Below, piece by piece: positions 35,479-43,167 of a stretch of 64,000 bases of DNA; the stretch's first letter is position 1, and each line of letters starts with the position of its first letter. Source of the DNA: Cohnella sp. CFH 77786 (GTDB lineage Bacteria > Bacillota > Bacilli > Paenibacillales > Paenibacillaceae); assembly GCF_019400745.1 (NCBI RefSeq), contig NZ_WJIB01000003.1, forward strand, positions 372,001 through 436,000, read 5' to 3'. The notes beneath the pieces were generated by a model that did not search any database, was not told the DNA's origin, and saw only the letters and a program-made list of their open reading frames with translations. The position numbers were made by a program, and so were the translations under genes.

Positions 35479-36436
35479 TATGAGGGCAGTCCGGGAGAAA
35501 ATGAAGAAGACGATTTTCGGACTGTTGTTTTTCTCGCTGATTATCGGAATGGGTTTTGCCATCTTGTATCCGTTGATCAAATTGGCTCCGGTCGTATTCA
35601 ACAACCTGGAGGATCTGGGCAATCCCGATGTCATCTGGGTGCCGGAACAGTTTTCCACGGTCAGCTTTCAGGCGGCAATGAGACTTGCGTTCGGCAACGG
35701 AATGCCGATCCTGCAATCCGTAGGTTTTGCCGCCGTGATCGCCTTCATCCAGATCTTCGTCAGCGCGATCGCAGGATACTCGCTCGGACGGGTCGACTTC
35801 TGGGGCAAGCACCTGGTCCTGTTTCTTGTCATCCTGACCTTCGTCGTCCCTCCGCAGTCGCTGTTGATCTCGCAATATTTAAGCTTCAAGCACTTTGACA
35901 TGATGGGAATCATGACGGCCATGAATGGCGGTACGATCGACTTGTTGAACAAGCCCTATACGCTTTATCTGATCGCCTTATTCGGTTTCGGGGTCAAGCA
36001 AAGCATGTTTGTTTTCATATTCCGGCAGTTTTTCAAGGGGTTGCCGAAGGAACTGGAGGAAGCTGCCTATATCGATGGCTGCAGCTTCTACAAGACCTAT
36101 TTCAGGGTCGGACTGCCGAATGCCGTACCGGCGATCATGACGGTGGCCATTCTTGCTTTTGTGTGGAATTACGGAGACACTTACTATACGGGATACTTTC
36201 ATCCGGATGGCCCTTATTTGAGCCTCAAGCTTGCAACCACATTCGCACCGGCCAATGTCAATCATATTTTATATGCCATCCGAACCTGGTATGACGTACC
36301 CGGGGCTACCACCTTTGCTTTCGATGCCGCCAAGCAAGCGGCAGCCTTCATCTACCTCTTGCCGCTGTTGATGATCTACTTCGTCGTACAGAAGCGGATC
36401 GTCGAGAACTTTGAACAATCCGGTATCGTGGGATGA
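35465..36436 (+). CDS. ABC sugar permease, MalG/YtcP type (pair 2)
   Basis: 323 residues; starts within the end of the previous gene, with an alternative ATG five codons later. Six helices; EAA loop EEAAYIDGCSFYKTYFRVGLP. The end overlaps the next gene as ATGA. With the preceding permease it makes a second channel; which of the two binding proteins feeds it is not clear. Confidence 0.87.
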   Translation: MLPNDMRAVREKMKKTIFGLLFFSLIIGMGFAILYPLIKLAPVVFNNLEDLGNPDVIWVPEQFSTVSFQAAMRLAFGNGMPILQSVGFAAVIAFIQIFVSAIAGYSLGRVDFWGKHLVLFLVILTFVVPPQSLLISQYLSFKHFDMMGIMTAMNGGTIDLLNKPYTLYLIALFGFGVKQSMFVFIFRQFFKGLPKELEEAAYIDGCSFYKTYFRVGLPNAVPAIMTVAILAFVWNYGDTYYTGYFHPDGPYLSLKLATTFAPANVNHILYAIRTWYDVPGATTFAFDAAKQAAAFIYLLPLLMIYFVVQKRIVENFEQSGIVG

Positions 36437-37482
36437 CAAGAATCCGGCCGGCGATTCTCCTCATATGCTTATTGGTCATCGTACTGGTTGCGATTTCAGC
36501 ACGATACGTAATGACGTGGCACGGGGAGTCGAAACAGGTGAACTACTCGGGTTATCTCTTTGCTTACTTTAAGGGAGAAGGAGTGCCGGACGGGGAACAA
36601 ATCTACTTTGCTTTAAGCGAAGGCAACGACCCGCTGAACTGGAAGGAGCTGAATGGCGGGAAGCCGGTCATTACGTCCGAAATGGGCGAGAAAGGCCTGC
36701 GGGATCCATTCGTCATCCGGTCTCCGGAAGGCGGCAAGTTCTATCTGATCGCCACCGACCTGAAGATTTACGGAGACGGGAATTGGGACCGGGCCCAAAG
36801 ACAAGGAAGCCGATCCATCATGGTGTGGGAATCCGATGATCTGGTAAACTGGTCCAAGCAGCGAATGGTGGAAGTGGCGCCGAAGGAAGCGGGCAACGCG
36901 TGGGCGCCCGAAGCATTCTATGATGGCGCGGCGGGTGAATTTGTCGTTTTCTGGGCTTCCAAAATCTACGCGGATCACAATCATACGCGAAATACGTATC
37001 AAAAGATGATGTACAGTAGAACCCGGGATTTCCATCAATTTACGGAGCCGCAGGTGTACATGGATTACGGATATTCCGTCGTGGATACGACCATGATTGC
37101 GGATGAGGGCAAAGTTTACCGGTTTACGAAAGATGAAAGAGATCCGTCGTCTGCAGCCCCGCATGGCAAGATGGTTTTCCAAGAGGTCGGGAGCTCCGCG
37201 TTCGATCCCGGATTTGGAATGGTTCAGGAAGGCGTCGGCGGGATCCGGGGAGTGGAAGGTCCGACCGTCTTCAAATCCAACACGGAAGAGAAATGGTATT
37301 TGTTTGTGGACTCCTACGGAGGAAGAGGTTATGTGCCGTTTGAAACGGCGGACCTGGCGACGGGGCAATGGACATTATCCGCCGGTTACGCATTGCCGCG
37401 CAGCCCCAGGCATGGGACGGTTATACCCATTACGCAAACCGAATATGATGCGATTTCCGCCAAATATTCGATAAGGCGATAA
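36433..37482 (+). CDS. GH43-like glycoside hydrolase with N-terminal membrane anchor
   Basis: 349 residues. Helix 7-27 anchors or exports it. A five-bladed GH43-type propeller follows: the base region near YSGYLFAYFKGE, the Asp91 motif GLRDPFVIR (pKa modulator in the family), WAPEAFYD, and a Glu in GVEGPTVFK as the likely acid. GH43 enzymes are inverting arabinofuranosidases, xylosidases or galactanases. The first catalytic Asp is not obvious, so the assignment to the wider GH43/32/DUF377 group is safer than a substrate. Coupled to the permease gene by ATGA. Confidence 0.75.
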   Translation: MTRIRPAILLICLLVIVLVAISARYVMTWHGESKQVNYSGYLFAYFKGEGVPDGEQIYFALSEGNDPLNWKELNGGKPVITSEMGEKGLRDPFVIRSPEGGKFYLIATDLKIYGDGNWDRAQRQGSRSIMVWESDDLVNWSKQRMVEVAPKEAGNAWAPEAFYDGAAGEFVVFWASKIYADHNHTRNTYQKMMYSRTRDFHQFTEPQVYMDYGYSVVDTTMIADEGKVYRFTKDERDPSSAAPHGKMVFQEVGSSAFDPGFGMVQEGVGGIRGVEGPTVFKSNTEEKWYLFVDSYGGRGYVPFETADLATGQWTLSAGYALPRSPRHGTVIPITQTEYDAISAKYSIRR

Positions 37483-37505
37483 CGTTGACGAAAGGATCGG
37501 CCCAT

Positions 37506-38552
37506 ATGAAGAATATTACGGTCTACGATATCGCCAGGGAAGCCAATGTCTCGGTATCGACCGTTTCGCGCGTATTGAACGATACGGCGCCTGTCAAAGC
37601 CAGTACCCGGGAGAAAGTCAATAAGATCATCAAGAAGTACCAGTTTCAGCCCAATGCGTTGGCGAGAAGCCTCATCAGCAAAGCAACCGGCACGATCGGC
37701 ATCATCGTGCCGGATATTACGAATCCGTTTTTTCCCGAGGTGTTCAAGGGTGCCGAGACCGAGGCGCGCGCCAAGGGCTATACTTTTTTTCTATGCGATA
37801 CGGAAGGGGACTACGAGCGCGAGTCGGAATACCTCTCCATCTTAAAGGAAAAGAGAGTAGACGGGATTGTTTTCCTCGGGGGGAGAATCAATTTGGCGCG
37901 CTGCAGCCCGAAGCTTGCGGAAGAAGTGACCGAGCTGTCGAAACAAATCCCGGTCGTCCTCGTGAACGGAAACCTTCCGAAGAGCTCTATGTACCGGGTG
38001 ATGACGGATGAAGCCGCAGGAGCGGAGCTGGCCACCCGGCATCTAATCGAGATGGGACATCGGGATATTGCTTTCCTGGGCGGCTATGACGCCATGAGTA
38101 CGACGAGCCAGAAGGTGAAAGCTTATAAAAGAATCATGAAAGAAGCCGGCTTGCCCGTCCGACCGGAATGGATCATCCACGACGGCTTAAGCATCGAAAG
38201 CGGAAAAGCGATGATGGGCCAACTGATCGGGATGAAGGAAAGGCCGAGCGCCGTTCTATGCGTGAACGACTTTACGGCGGTGGGGGCCGTGAAAGAGGCC
38301 ATCGAGCGAGGACTGCGCATACCCGAGGACATCTCGGTCGTAGGCTACGATGATACCCATTTGTCCACGGCGATTATTCCTGAACTGACTACCGTCACCC
38401 AGCATACTTACGAGCTCGGCAAACAAGCGGTGCAAATTCTGCACCAGCTCATCAACCGGGAAGAGACGAGAAAGCTGACGCTGTTCCAGCCGGAGCTGGT
38501 CGTTCGTCAAAGCACCGGGCCTTACCATGAACTCGCTCCGAAGGTCGAATAA
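37506..38552 (+). CDS. LacI-family transcriptional regulator
   Basis: 348 residues from ATG 37506 (AAAGGATC before it); an upstream TTG would add seven residues with no family match. Helix-turn-helix at 3-25 (VYDIAREANVSVSTVSRVLN), hinge helix (PNALARSLISKATGTIGIIV), then a periplasmic-binding-like effector domain with NPFFPEVFKGAE and SVVGYDDTHLS. It ends the operon before a strong terminator. Probable regulator of the GH30-to-GH43 operon through the doubled TGAAA-N4-TTTCA sites at 21.2-21.4 kb; an oligosaccharide fragment would be the inducer (inference). Confidence 0.9.
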   Translation: MKNITVYDIAREANVSVSTVSRVLNDTAPVKASTREKVNKIIKKYQFQPNALARSLISKATGTIGIIVPDITNPFFPEVFKGAETEARAKGYTFFLCDTEGDYERESEYLSILKEKRVDGIVFLGGRINLARCSPKLAEEVTELSKQIPVVLVNGNLPKSSMYRVMTDEAAGAELATRHLIEMGHRDIAFLGGYDAMSTTSQKVKAYKRIMKEAGLPVRPEWIIHDGLSIESGKAMMGQLIGMKERPSAVLCVNDFTAVGAVKEAIERGLRIPEDISVVGYDDTHLSTAIIPELTTVTQHTYELGKQAVQILHQLINREETRKLTLFQPELVVRQSTGPYHELAPKVE

Positions 38553-38604
38553 GGTTATCCCCTTAAGAAATGGATCATTTCTTGGGGGATAACCTTTTCT
38601 TTTA
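38553..38604. terminator. Strong terminator between convergent genes
   Basis: GGTTATCCCC (38553-38562) pairs with GGGGATAACC (38585-38594), with an inner stem AAGAAATG/CATTTCTT, followed by TTTTCTTTT. It closes the glycan operon. Confidence 0.85.
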
Positions 38605-39342
38605 ACCGGCGATCGAAGGCGATATCATAGCCGGCTTGATGACGGAACGGTAGAGCAAGAGGATATGTACGGCCATGATCAGAAGCACGGCATAATCATA
38701 AAGATGGGTAGAAGGGGCATTTCCGGTGAAGTTCAAGAAATTGTGGAAGCCGTGAAAGAGAATACCGGGCACGATGGTGCGATGCTTGACGACGAGCAGC
38801 GAGAGCAGCAGGCCGAGCAGGAAGGCGTAAACGATTTGCAGAATCGTGTCTTCCAACGATTGGCCGCCGAGCGCTTGCAGGGCATGGGTTACGCCGAAGA
38901 AGAAGCTGGAGACGAAAACCGCGGAGCCGGTTCCTTTATGAAGCAGGACGCGCAGCATGATTCCGCGGAAGAGCGATTCCTCGACAAAGCCGACCAGCAG
39001 AAGCTGCGACAGAAGCATATAAGCGAAATAGGAGAACGGATGCGCTTCAAAACCGCGATTCGCGATGAGCAGCAGCATAAGAATGAGCAGAAGCGGCGCA
39101 AAATCCAGCCATTGCCTGGGTGAAAGCTTCGGCCCTTCCGCGAAGAAGAATTGCTTGCCCCTTTTCTTGAAAGAAAAATACCAGGCCAGGAACAAGGCGA
39201 TCGGGATAAAACCGATAAAAGGCGCTGCCGGGTGGGTCGCTTCGGTGATCGAGGCATAGGCGCTGCCTCCCGCGATAAATACGATAAGCGCAAGCTCGAT
39301 GAGTGCAATGACAAGGTACGGACGTTTCGTATAGGGTTCCAT
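38602..39342 (-). CDS. CPBP-family intramembrane metalloprotease
   Basis: 246 residues from ATG 39342, with AAAGAGGAGC before it. Eight hydrophobic helices and the CPBP (Abi/CAAX-like) motifs FVEESLFRG, FFFGVTHAL and a third-motif HGFHNFLNF, which supply Glu-Glu-x3-Arg, His and His-x3-Asn for zinc and catalysis. In Gram-positive bacteria such proteins process small peptides or confer bacteriocin self-immunity. It starts one base after the PadR stop, so the two form an operon. Confidence 0.85.
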   Translation of the reverse strand: MEPYTKRPYLVIALIELALIVFIAGGSAYASITEATHPAAPFIGFIPIALFLAWYFSFKKRGKQFFFAEGPKLSPRQWLDFAPLLLILMLLLIANRGFEAHPFSYFAYMLLSQLLLVGFVEESLFRGIMLRVLLHKGTGSAVFVSSFFFGVTHALQALGGQSLEDTILQIVYAFLLGLLLSLLVVKHRTIVPGILFHGFHNFLNFTGNAPSTHLYDYAVLLIMAVHILLLYRSVIKPAMISPSIAG

Positions 39343-39343
39343 G

Positions 39344-39868
39344 TTATAGCTCCTCTTTATCAATCATTTTCGTGAAAAACGCATGTTCCATCTTGAAAAA
39401 TTGCAGGCCGTAATGCATGACCGATACGCGGTAATAATAATCGTCCTTGTTCGGCAACTGTTCCAGTTCTTTGGAGACAATCGTCTTTAAGGATTCCATC
39501 CGGGAAATGCCGTTCTGAAGGGAATGCTGAAACGCCTGCAGGTTTCTCTTCCGGATCTCTTCCTCTAAATAGTCGTAGAAAAAAAGTTTGAGCAGATGTT
39601 CCCTCCTGTTGCTCTGCAAAGGTTCCTTCAACCACTCCAGAAAATGTCCGCGTCCTTGCTCGGTAATGGCGTACAGCTTCTTGTTCTTGCTGTTGTTCGT
39701 TTCTTCCTCCGTCAAGCGTCCGGCGGCGACTAGCCGGTTAAGCGCCGGGTATAGGCTGCCATAACTCATTTTGAAAAATAAGCCAACCGTCTGCTCGGCA
39801 ATTTTCTTGATTTCATAACCGCTCTTTTGCCCTTCCATCACAATGCCCAAGCTAACGTATTCGACCAT
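39344..39868 (-). CDS. PadR-family transcriptional regulator
   Basis: 174 residues from ATG 39868 (GAGAGGTGG upstream). N-terminal winged helix (YVSLGIVMEGQKSGYEIKKI; MSYGSLYPALNRLVAAGRL) and a C-terminal PadR helical dimer domain (~90-170). It should repress its own operon with the CPBP protease: a PadR-like palindrome lies just upstream. Confidence 0.87.
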   Translation of the reverse strand: MVEYVSLGIVMEGQKSGYEIKKIAEQTVGLFFKMSYGSLYPALNRLVAAGRLTEEETNNSKNKKLYAITEQGRGHFLEWLKEPLQSNRREHLLKLFFYDYLEEEIRKRNLQAFQHSLQNGISRMESLKTIVSKELEQLPNKDDYYYRVSVMHYGLQFFKMEHAFFTKMIDKEEL

Positions 39869-39896
39869 TCCGACCACCTCTCATACATCAAACCGA

Positions 39897-39914
39897 TATA
39901 TCAATTTGATACAT
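39897..39914. promoter_or_regulatory. PadR operator candidate
   Basis: TATATCAATTTGATACAT is nearly palindromic (ATGTATCAA / TTGATATA read on the minus strand), the known type of PadR site, 30-46 bp before the padR start codon. Confidence 0.5.
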
Positions 39915-40137
39915 TTAATATAAAGGCATCCTTTTCCATTGTCAATCACCATTCCTAAATAAATGAAAAAAACGATAGCTTTCGGTCAAAGTAAGCTATA
40001 CTTCGGAAAGGAGGGTGCCGAGGCTTCTTGCGACTTCTCGTCCATATCGTATGGTTCTGGTGCCGATCCGGCACGACGCGCAATTCTTGAAATGCTCGCC
40101 GACCGAATTGCGCAAAATCGACAGGGGGGAAGAGTGA

Positions 40138-40998
40138 ATGATCCGTTATTCCAAAGGAACCGAAGCGGGAATGGATTTGCTCTATCAGGCTTTTACCGAC
40201 GGCTTTTCGGACTACATGCTGAAAATGGAGATCAGCCGGGACCTGTTCGAGAAACGTTTTTTCGGACCGGAAGGCAACCGCTTGGAGCATACTTTTCTTG
40301 CTCAGGCAGGCGGCAAGCCGGTCGGTGTCGTACTCGGCGGCGTGAAAGGGTATGAAGGAATCAAGACGATGAGATGCGGCGCTTTGGCCGTGCATCCGGA
40401 ATTCAGAAGGGACGGAGTCGGGCGCCGATTGATGGAGCTTCATCAAGAAGAAGCCGTACGGCTCGGTTGCGGACAATTGTTTCTGGAAGTGATTGCAGGC
40501 AACGACAGGGCGATTGATTTCTATACGAAACTGGGATACGAGAAAGTGTACGATTTGGAGTATTTCACTCTCGCAGATGTCAGTCTTCCGGACCCCGGGC
40601 ACACGGGTCCTGCCATTATCAAGCCGGCGGGCATCCTTGACTTTCAAGCCATCCGTCGACGCCTCTCCGAAGTCCACGTGAGCTGGCAGAACGATGTCGA
40701 TTATATCGAGCAATCGGAAGGAATCGTCCTATACGGGGCTTACAGCATGGATCGGCTGGTCGGCTTGATTTGCTTGCATCTGACCGGAAGGATCAAGTTT
40801 TTGTGGGTGGACGAACCCGTTAGGCGCCAAGGAATCGGCATCGGGTTGCTCCGTAAAGCAGCATCCGAGCTCGGATTGTCCAAACTTCACTTGAACATGG
40901 CCGGCAACGCCTCCCTTCGTGATTTTGCGATCAACCGGGGTTTTCGCCAAGACGCGCTCTCTCAAGTTGAAATGTATAAAAGGTTGGCGGAGAATTGA
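40138..40998 (+). CDS. Tandem-GNAT acetyltransferase
   Basis: 286 residues with ribosome site GGGGGAAGAG. The first GNAT domain (~1-145) keeps the acetyl-CoA loop (VHPEFRRDGVGRRLMELHQ) and the NDRAIDFYTKLGYE helix. The second (~160-283) has VDEPVRRQGIGIGLLRKAA and a weaker substrate half. Such double GNATs acetylate amines on small molecules or peptides; substrate unknown. It stands alone with its own promoter region (TATACT at about 40000). Confidence 0.8.
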   Translation: MIRYSKGTEAGMDLLYQAFTDGFSDYMLKMEISRDLFEKRFFGPEGNRLEHTFLAQAGGKPVGVVLGGVKGYEGIKTMRCGALAVHPEFRRDGVGRRLMELHQEEAVRLGCGQLFLEVIAGNDRAIDFYTKLGYEKVYDLEYFTLADVSLPDPGHTGPAIIKPAGILDFQAIRRRLSEVHVSWQNDVDYIEQSEGIVLYGAYSMDRLVGLICLHLTGRIKFLWVDEPVRRQGIGIGLLRKAASELGLSKLHLNMAGNASLRDFAINRGFRQDALSQVEMYKRLAEN

Positions 40999-41070
40999 TA
41001 TGATAGAATGGTCTAAAAGGTGACTTTGCGTAAGTATGGAAGTGCACTATCTCCCGAAAGGTGAGGAACG

Positions 41071-42204
41071 ATGGACTTCAAACGGCTCTCGCAATTTATC
41101 GATCAGATCACATCTTGGCGCATCCCCTGGGCGGAAGTGGTCGTTATCCAGCGCAACGAAACGGTTTTCCGTTATCGTAACGGTTACGCCGATTTGGAAG
41201 AGAAGATTGCGATCGACGATCGCCGGATCTTCAATCTCTACTCGCTGACGAAGATCCTAACGTGTACGGCGGCGCTTCAACTCGTTGAGAGAGGCGCGTT
41301 TCTGCTGAACGATCCGCTGTCGGCCTATTTGCCGGAATACGCCGAAATGACGGTGAGGAAATCTTTGCCGGACGGTCGAATCGCGCTCGAACGGGCAGAG
41401 AGACCGATCCGAGTGCGCGACCTGTTCGCCATGACGGCCGGTTTCTCCTATGACCTCGGCGCGCCTTCGATCCGGGATGTCGCGAAACGCACGGAAGGAA
41501 GGGTACCGACCCGCGAATTTGCTTCGGCGCTTGCCAAGGAACCGCTGCATTTCGAGCCGGGGACCCGGTGGAACTACAGCTTGTGTCATGATGTCCTCGC
41601 CGCTCTGGTCGAGGTTGTGGACGGAAGGCGATTCAGCGCGTACGTGCGGGATGAAATTACCGGCCCGCTCGGCATGCAGGATACGGGCTTCGATCTCTCG
41701 GAGGAGCAGCGCGGCCGTCTGGCTCCGCAGTACGAATATGACGATGCGCTGGGTAAGCCTGTACGCAAAGACGGAAACGGGTTCCGGGTCGGTACGGAAT
41801 TCGAAAGCGGAGGGGCAGGGCTGCTGTCGACCGTGAGCGACTACGTTCTGTTTTTGAACGCGCTGACCAATCGGGGGACAAGCCCGGACGGCGTGCGTAT
41901 ACTATCGCCGGCGGCCGTGGACCTGATGCGGACGGATCATTTGGACGCGAGCATGCGCGGCGATTACTCCTGGGAGCAGCTGGCTGGTTATGGGTATGGA
42001 CTGGGCGTCAGAACCCATATCTCCAAGGCCGCGAGCGGATCGCTCACTCCGCTTGGCGAATTCGGCTGGAGCGGCGCGGCCGGATGTCTGGCGGTCATCG
42101 ATCCGGATTCGCAGCTGACCGTGATGTATGCGCAGCATTTGCTGAATAACCAGGAGCCTTTCGTGCACCCTCGGTTGAAAAATATCGTGTATGCCTGCTT
42201 GTAA
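41071..42204 (+). CDS. Beta-lactamase-fold serine hydrolase (class C/esterase type)
   Basis: 377 residues, AAAGGTGAGG before the ATG. Catalytic Ser58-Leu-Thr-Lys61 in LYSLTK and Tyr about 169 in WNYSLCHD (Y-x-N-like, with S-L in place of the Asn). No signal peptide is visible, so it acts in the cytoplasm and is more likely an esterase or D-aminopeptidase-like enzyme than a resistance beta-lactamase. It may share a transcript with the AlkD-like gene 58 bp downstream. Confidence 0.83.
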   Translation: MDFKRLSQFIDQITSWRIPWAEVVVIQRNETVFRYRNGYADLEEKIAIDDRRIFNLYSLTKILTCTAALQLVERGAFLLNDPLSAYLPEYAEMTVRKSLPDGRIALERAERPIRVRDLFAMTAGFSYDLGAPSIRDVAKRTEGRVPTREFASALAKEPLHFEPGTRWNYSLCHDVLAALVEVVDGRRFSAYVRDEITGPLGMQDTGFDLSEEQRGRLAPQYEYDDALGKPVRKDGNGFRVGTEFESGGAGLLSTVSDYVLFLNALTNRGTSPDGVRILSPAAVDLMRTDHLDASMRGDYSWEQLAGYGYGLGVRTHISKAASGSLTPLGEFGWSGAAGCLAVIDPDSQLTVMYAQHLLNNQEPFVHPRLKNIVYACL

Positions 42205-42262
42205 GGAGCAACGACAATCGTAATGACGGGATTGCCCGCTCTCGATCGAGGAGTGTTCGACC

Positions 42263-42961
42263 ATGGATCTCGAAACGGTGATGAAGGAGCTTGAAGCTCT
42301 CGGCAAGGATCGTCTCAAGAAAATCTACCTATCCAACGGCGCGCGCGAACCGCTATTCGGCGTGGCTACAGGCGAAATGAAGCCCATCGCCAAGAAAATC
42401 AAAATCAATCAACCTTTGGCCGAGCAGCTTTACGCCACGGGGAACTACGACGCCATGTACTTCGCCGGCGTCATAGCGGATCCGAAAACGATGACGGAAG
42501 CGGATTTCGAGCGCTGGATCGATGGTGCTTATTTTTATATGCTGTCCGATTTCGTCGTTGCCGTAACCTTGGCAGAAACGGATATCGCGCAGGAAGTTGC
42601 CGATAAATGGATCGCTAGCGGCGAAGAGCTGAGAATGTCGGCGGGCTGGAGCTGTTACTGCTGGCTTCTGGGCAGTCGTCCGGACGGTGATTTTACCGAA
42701 AGCAAACTGGCCGGCATGCTTGAAATGGTGAACAATACGATCCACGATTCCCCCGAACGAACGAAATACGCGATGAATCAGTTTATTTACACGGTAGCGG
42801 TATCCTATGTGCCTCTCCATGATCAAGCAGTTGAAACCGCAAAGGCAGTAGGCCGGGTAGAAGTCAAACAAGGCAAGAAGTTCCTGAACGCTTCCGAAAA
42901 TATTCAAAAGGCGTTAGACAGAAAGCAACTTGGTTTTAAACGCAAATATGTCAGATGCTAA
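42263..42961 (+). CDS. AlkD-like DNA alkylation repair protein
   Basis: 232 residues made almost wholly of paired helices (HEAT-like), with LKKIYLSNGAREPLFGVATG and the aromatic WIDGAYFYMLSDFVV and WSCYCWLLG blocks of the PF08713 family. These glycosylases remove bulky or alkylated bases without flipping them. Strong GAGGAGTG ribosome site. A terminator follows the stop by a few bases. Confidence 0.8.
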   Translation: MDLETVMKELEALGKDRLKKIYLSNGAREPLFGVATGEMKPIAKKIKINQPLAEQLYATGNYDAMYFAGVIADPKTMTEADFERWIDGAYFYMLSDFVVAVTLAETDIAQEVADKWIASGEELRMSAGWSCYCWLLGSRPDGDFTESKLAGMLEMVNNTIHDSPERTKYAMNQFIYTVAVSYVPLHDQAVETAKAVGRVEVKQGKKFLNASENIQKALDRKQLGFKRKYVRC

Positions 42962-42966
42962 GAGGT

Positions 42967-42992
42967 GACCCGGCTCAGGCTCGGGTCTTTTT
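42967..42992 (+). terminator. Rho-independent terminator
   Basis: GACCCGG...TCGGGTC stem (42967-42987) followed by TTTTT, directly after the AlkD-like gene. Confidence 0.8.
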
Positions 42993-42995
42993 CAA

Positions 42996-43167
42996 TTAAC
43001 CCCTGGCGGCAAGACAGGCCCGAACTTCACCAGCTGGTTCAATAAGCCCACCATATAGAGGGGATGATCACTGAATGAGCCGGATGCGACGACCTGCCTG
43101 GGCGAGGTCTGTGCGCTTGTCATAGGCCTAATTGATTGTTGTGCTCTCTATTGAGAGTTGAATCTAA
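42996..43167. other. Non-coding boundary before an AT-rich gene
   Basis: No gene, promoter or ribosome site is convincing. Base composition changes to AT-rich at about 43130, which probably marks the edge of transferred DNA. Confidence 0.3.

Noticed and set aside
39963..40137. Stretch reading GADPARRAILEMLADR, like an ArsR N-terminus
   Set aside because: The frame has no second half of the winged helix and overlaps the GNAT gene in another frame; too short to call a relic.
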